Shown: piece by piece, positions 62,187 to 64,000 of the stretch
Layout: each line of letters starts with the position of its first letter
Position numbering within the stretch: position 1 is the stretch's first letter
Assembly (NCBI GenBank): GCA_001603075.1
Contig: LVBB01000128.1
Coordinates: 1 to 64,000 of the forward strand
Length of the DNA stretch: 64,000 bases
Source: Phycisphaerales bacterium Planc_01
GTDB taxonomy: Bacteria; Planctomycetota; Phycisphaerae; Sedimentisphaerales; Anaerobacaceae
Direction: 5' to 3'
Notes under the pieces: generated by a model
What the model was told of the DNA's origin: nothing
Databases searched by the model: none
What the model saw: the letters and a program-made list of their open reading frames with translations, nothing else
Position numbers and translations under genes: made by a program

Positions 62187-63593
62187 ATGCGTGATGAAAG
62201 AGTCGATCAAAACCTGTTCGCGTCCACAGAAGCGGCTCACCTGAAGTCGGCCGCGCCGCTGGCGTCGCGGATGCGTCCGAGAATCCTTTCGGAGTTCGTC
62301 GGGCAACGGCATTTTCTCGCGCCGGGCAAACTGCTGGCGCGCATGCTGGCGGCCGACCGGTTGAGCAGTCTGATCTTCTACGGCCCGCCGGGCGTCGGCA
62401 AGACGTCTCTGGCTTCGGTCATCGCGCGCCACACACGCGCGAGATTTCGATACCTCAGCGCACCGGCCGCGACGGTCAAAGACATGCGCGACGTGCTGGT
62501 CGAGGCGCGCGATCGGCTGGCCACCGGGGCGGGTCGAACGGTTCTCTTCATCGACGAAATCCACCGCTTCAATCGCGCGCAGCAGGACGTACTGCTCGAC
62601 GACGTCGAGTCGGGCGTCATCGTCCTGATCGGCGCGACCACGGAGAACCCGTACTTCTCCGTGAACGGACCGCTGATCTCGCGCAGCACGGTATTTCGGT
62701 TCGAGCCGCTGTCGGTCGATGAGATCGTGCAGTTGCTCGAGTGGGCGCTTCGCGATGTGGAACGCGGACTGGGTGCGCTGGCGGTGGCGGCCGAGCCGGC
62801 GGCGCTGCGCTTTCTGGCGGAGATGGCCGACGGCGACGGACGCAAGGCCCTTACGGCTCTGGAGGTCGGCGTGCGGTCGCAGGCCGGCGGCGCCGAGGAT
62901 GGGCCGATAACATTCGATCTAAGCGTGGCGAAAGAGTCGATTCAGGAGAAGGCTGTCGCCTACGACGATACAGGGGATAGCCATTACGACCTGGCCAGCG
63001 CCCTGCAGAAGAGTATGCGCGGCTCGGACCCCGATGCGACGGTCTACTGGCTGGCTCGCATGCTCGCCGGGGGCGAGGACGTGCGATTCGTGGCCAGGCG
63101 GATCGCGGTCTGTGCTGCAGAAGACGTCGGGAATGCCGATCCGATGGCCACGGTCCTGGCCGCCGCGGCCGTGCAGATCGCCGAATTCGTCGGTTTGCCC
63201 GAGGCCCAGTTGGTTCTGGCCCAGGCGGCTGTGTATATCGCCTGCGCTCCGAAATCCAACGCCTGCGCCGCGGCGATCTGGAAGGCGATGGACGACGTCA
63301 AGACCAGGCCGACACGAGCGGTGCCGGGCCATCTGAAGGATTCGCACTATGCGGCGGCGAAGAAGGCGGGGATCGGGGCCGCCTACAAGTACCCGCACGA
63401 TTTCCCCGATGGTTTCGTCGCCCAGGAATACCTGCCGGGGCCGCCCGAGCGATACTACGTTCCCAAGAACACCGGGTACGAAAAAACGATAGGCCGCTGT
63501 TTACAGGAACTGCAAAGGCTGTTAGATAGTACCAGGACGGTTGAGCGTCCGGCAACCCACGGGAATCAGGGGGCTATGGATGGACAAGGTTGA
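62187..63593 (+). CDS. rarA: replication-associated recombination protein A
   Basis: A 468-residue AAA+ ATPase acting at stalled replication forks. The N-terminus QNLFASTEAAHLKSAAPLA to RMRPRILSEFVGQRHFL is typical. Walker A is GPPGVGKTS (66-74), Walker B VLFIDEIHRFNRAQQD and sensor 1 LIGATTENPYFSVN. The C-terminal MgsA/RarA region has DATVYWLARMLAGGEDVRF and HLKDSHYAAAKKAGIG. The ATG at 62187 is chosen because the nearby ATG at 62178 overlaps the -10 of the promoter. The 5-formyltetrahydrofolate cyclo-ligase gene overlaps its 3' end by 14 bases. Confidence 0.93.
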   Translation: MRDERVDQNLFASTEAAHLKSAAPLASRMRPRILSEFVGQRHFLAPGKLLARMLAADRLSSLIFYGPPGVGKTSLASVIARHTRARFRYLSAPAATVKDMRDVLVEARDRLATGAGRTVLFIDEIHRFNRAQQDVLLDDVESGVIVLIGATTENPYFSVNGPLISRSTVFRFEPLSVDEIVQLLEWALRDVERGLGALAVAAEPAALRFLAEMADGDGRKALTALEVGVRSQAGGAEDGPITFDLSVAKESIQEKAVAYDDTGDSHYDLASALQKSMRGSDPDATVYWLARMLAGGEDVRFVARRIAVCAAEDVGNADPMATVLAAAAVQIAEFVGLPEAQLVLAQAAVYIACAPKSNACAAAIWKAMDDVKTRPTRAVPGHLKDSHYAAAKKAGIGAAYKYPHDFPDGFVAQEYLPGPPERYYVPKNTGYEKTIGRCLQELQRLLDSTRTVERPATHGNQGAMDGQG

Positions 63594-64000
63594 GCTGCGC
63601 CGCCAATTGCAGAACCGCCTGCTTTCCATGCCGGATCAGCAGCGTCAGGACAAGAGCCGAAAGGCGTGCCGCCACCTGATCGCCACCGAGCGATTTCAGG
63701 AGGCCTCGACCATTATGATGTTTCTGTCGCTGCCGCACGAGGTGGACACCTCGGAGGCGATCCTGCATGCCTGGCAGATGGGCAAGACGGTGGCCGTGCC
63801 GAAGATTTCGTGGCAGCAGCGTCATATGATTCCCGTGGGCATCAACTCGCTGGAGACGGGGTTTTCGACCGGGGCGATGGGGTTGCGAAATCCCGTCGAC
63901 GGCGTGCCGATCCCGTTCGACCAGATCGACCTGGTTGTCTCTCCGGGACTGGGCTACGATCGTCGGGGCAATCGGCTGGGTCGTGGGGGTGCGTTTTACG
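63580..64000 (+). CDS. 5-formyltetrahydrofolate cyclo-ligase, cut by the window end
   Basis: The first 140 codons of a cytosolic enzyme converting 5-formyltetrahydrofolate to 5,10-methenyltetrahydrofolate with ATP. It begins MDKVELRRQLQNRLLSMPDQ and contains IMMFLSLPHEVDTSEAI, KTVAVPKISWQQRHMIPV and the start of the glycine-rich motif GLGYDRRGNRLGRGGAFY. The window ends before the C-terminus. The ATG at 63580 overlaps the rarA stop by 14 bases and follows GGGGG; an ATG four bases upstream is out of frame. Confidence 0.92.
   Translation, partial: MDKVELRRQLQNRLLSMPDQQRQDKSRKACRHLIATERFQEASTIMMFLSLPHEVDTSEAILHAWQMGKTVAVPKISWQQRHMIPVGINSLETGFSTGAMGLRNPVDGVPIPFDQIDLVVSPGLGYDRRGNRLGRGGAFY

Overview
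The window reads as a chromosomal stretch of a GC-rich, diderm bacterium. The best fit is a member of the Planctomycetota, probably Phycisphaerae-like. This is inference from the mixture of genes: LptD and Lol-type envelope biogenesis, a divergent type II secretion (T2SS) operon, DUF1573 and multiheme cytochrome genes, secreted polysaccharide-degrading enzymes, and many short proteins without recognisable family. No 16S rRNA, tRNA, CRISPR array or insertion sequence was seen.

Layout. 1-1.5 kb: 6-phosphogluconate dehydrogenase (minus). 1.8-3.7 kb: a lower-GC two-gene insert, a SIR2-like protein plus a DUF3800 protein, which is the best candidate here for an uncharacterised defence module. 3.9-11.8 kb: carbohydrate region with a truncated gene remnant, a secreted esterase and a secreted heparinase II/III-type lyase (minus), then nagB-nagA-GH95 fucosidase (plus). 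12.1-12.9 kb: an exported protein with three 19-residue repeats. 12.9-21.5 kb (minus): a long run that reads rpmE, prfA, an adenylate-kinase-like/deoxyribosyltransferase-like fusion, a nucleotidyltransferase antitoxin with a wrecked HEPN partner, deoC, a DUF6504 gene, pabB, a class IV aminotransferase, a NIF3 gene and scpB.

21.7-38.3 kb (plus): a DUF1573 lipoprotein, a tetraheme cytochrome, and then gspC-like, gspD, E, F, G, H, I, J, K, L and M in one compact operon, followed by a FlgM-like small protein. 39.1-45.9 kb: ispE, a VTT membrane protein, AMMECR1, a DUF1570 lipoprotein with an HExxH motif, maf, a zinc-ribbon membrane protein, pilT and a small helical protein. 46.1-59.7 kb (plus): lptD, class II fructose-bisphosphate aldolase, an S41 processing peptidase, lysS, a LolC/E-like permease pair with its LolD-like ATPase, a branched-chain aminotransferase and a polyprenyl synthase. 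59.8-61.4 kb (minus): two outer-membrane barrel proteins. 62.2-64 kb (plus): rarA and the start of 5-formyltetrahydrofolate cyclo-ligase, cut by the window end.

How the parts work together: the envelope genes (lptD, Lol transporter, T2SS, barrel proteins) build and use the outer membrane. The T2SS could export the lyase, esterase and fucosidase that feed amino-sugar catabolism through NagA and NagB. pabB with the class IV aminotransferase supplies p-aminobenzoate for folate. Several start codons were chosen from Shine-Dalgarno and promoter positions rather than from the longest open frame. All functions are judged by eye from motifs; no database search was possible.
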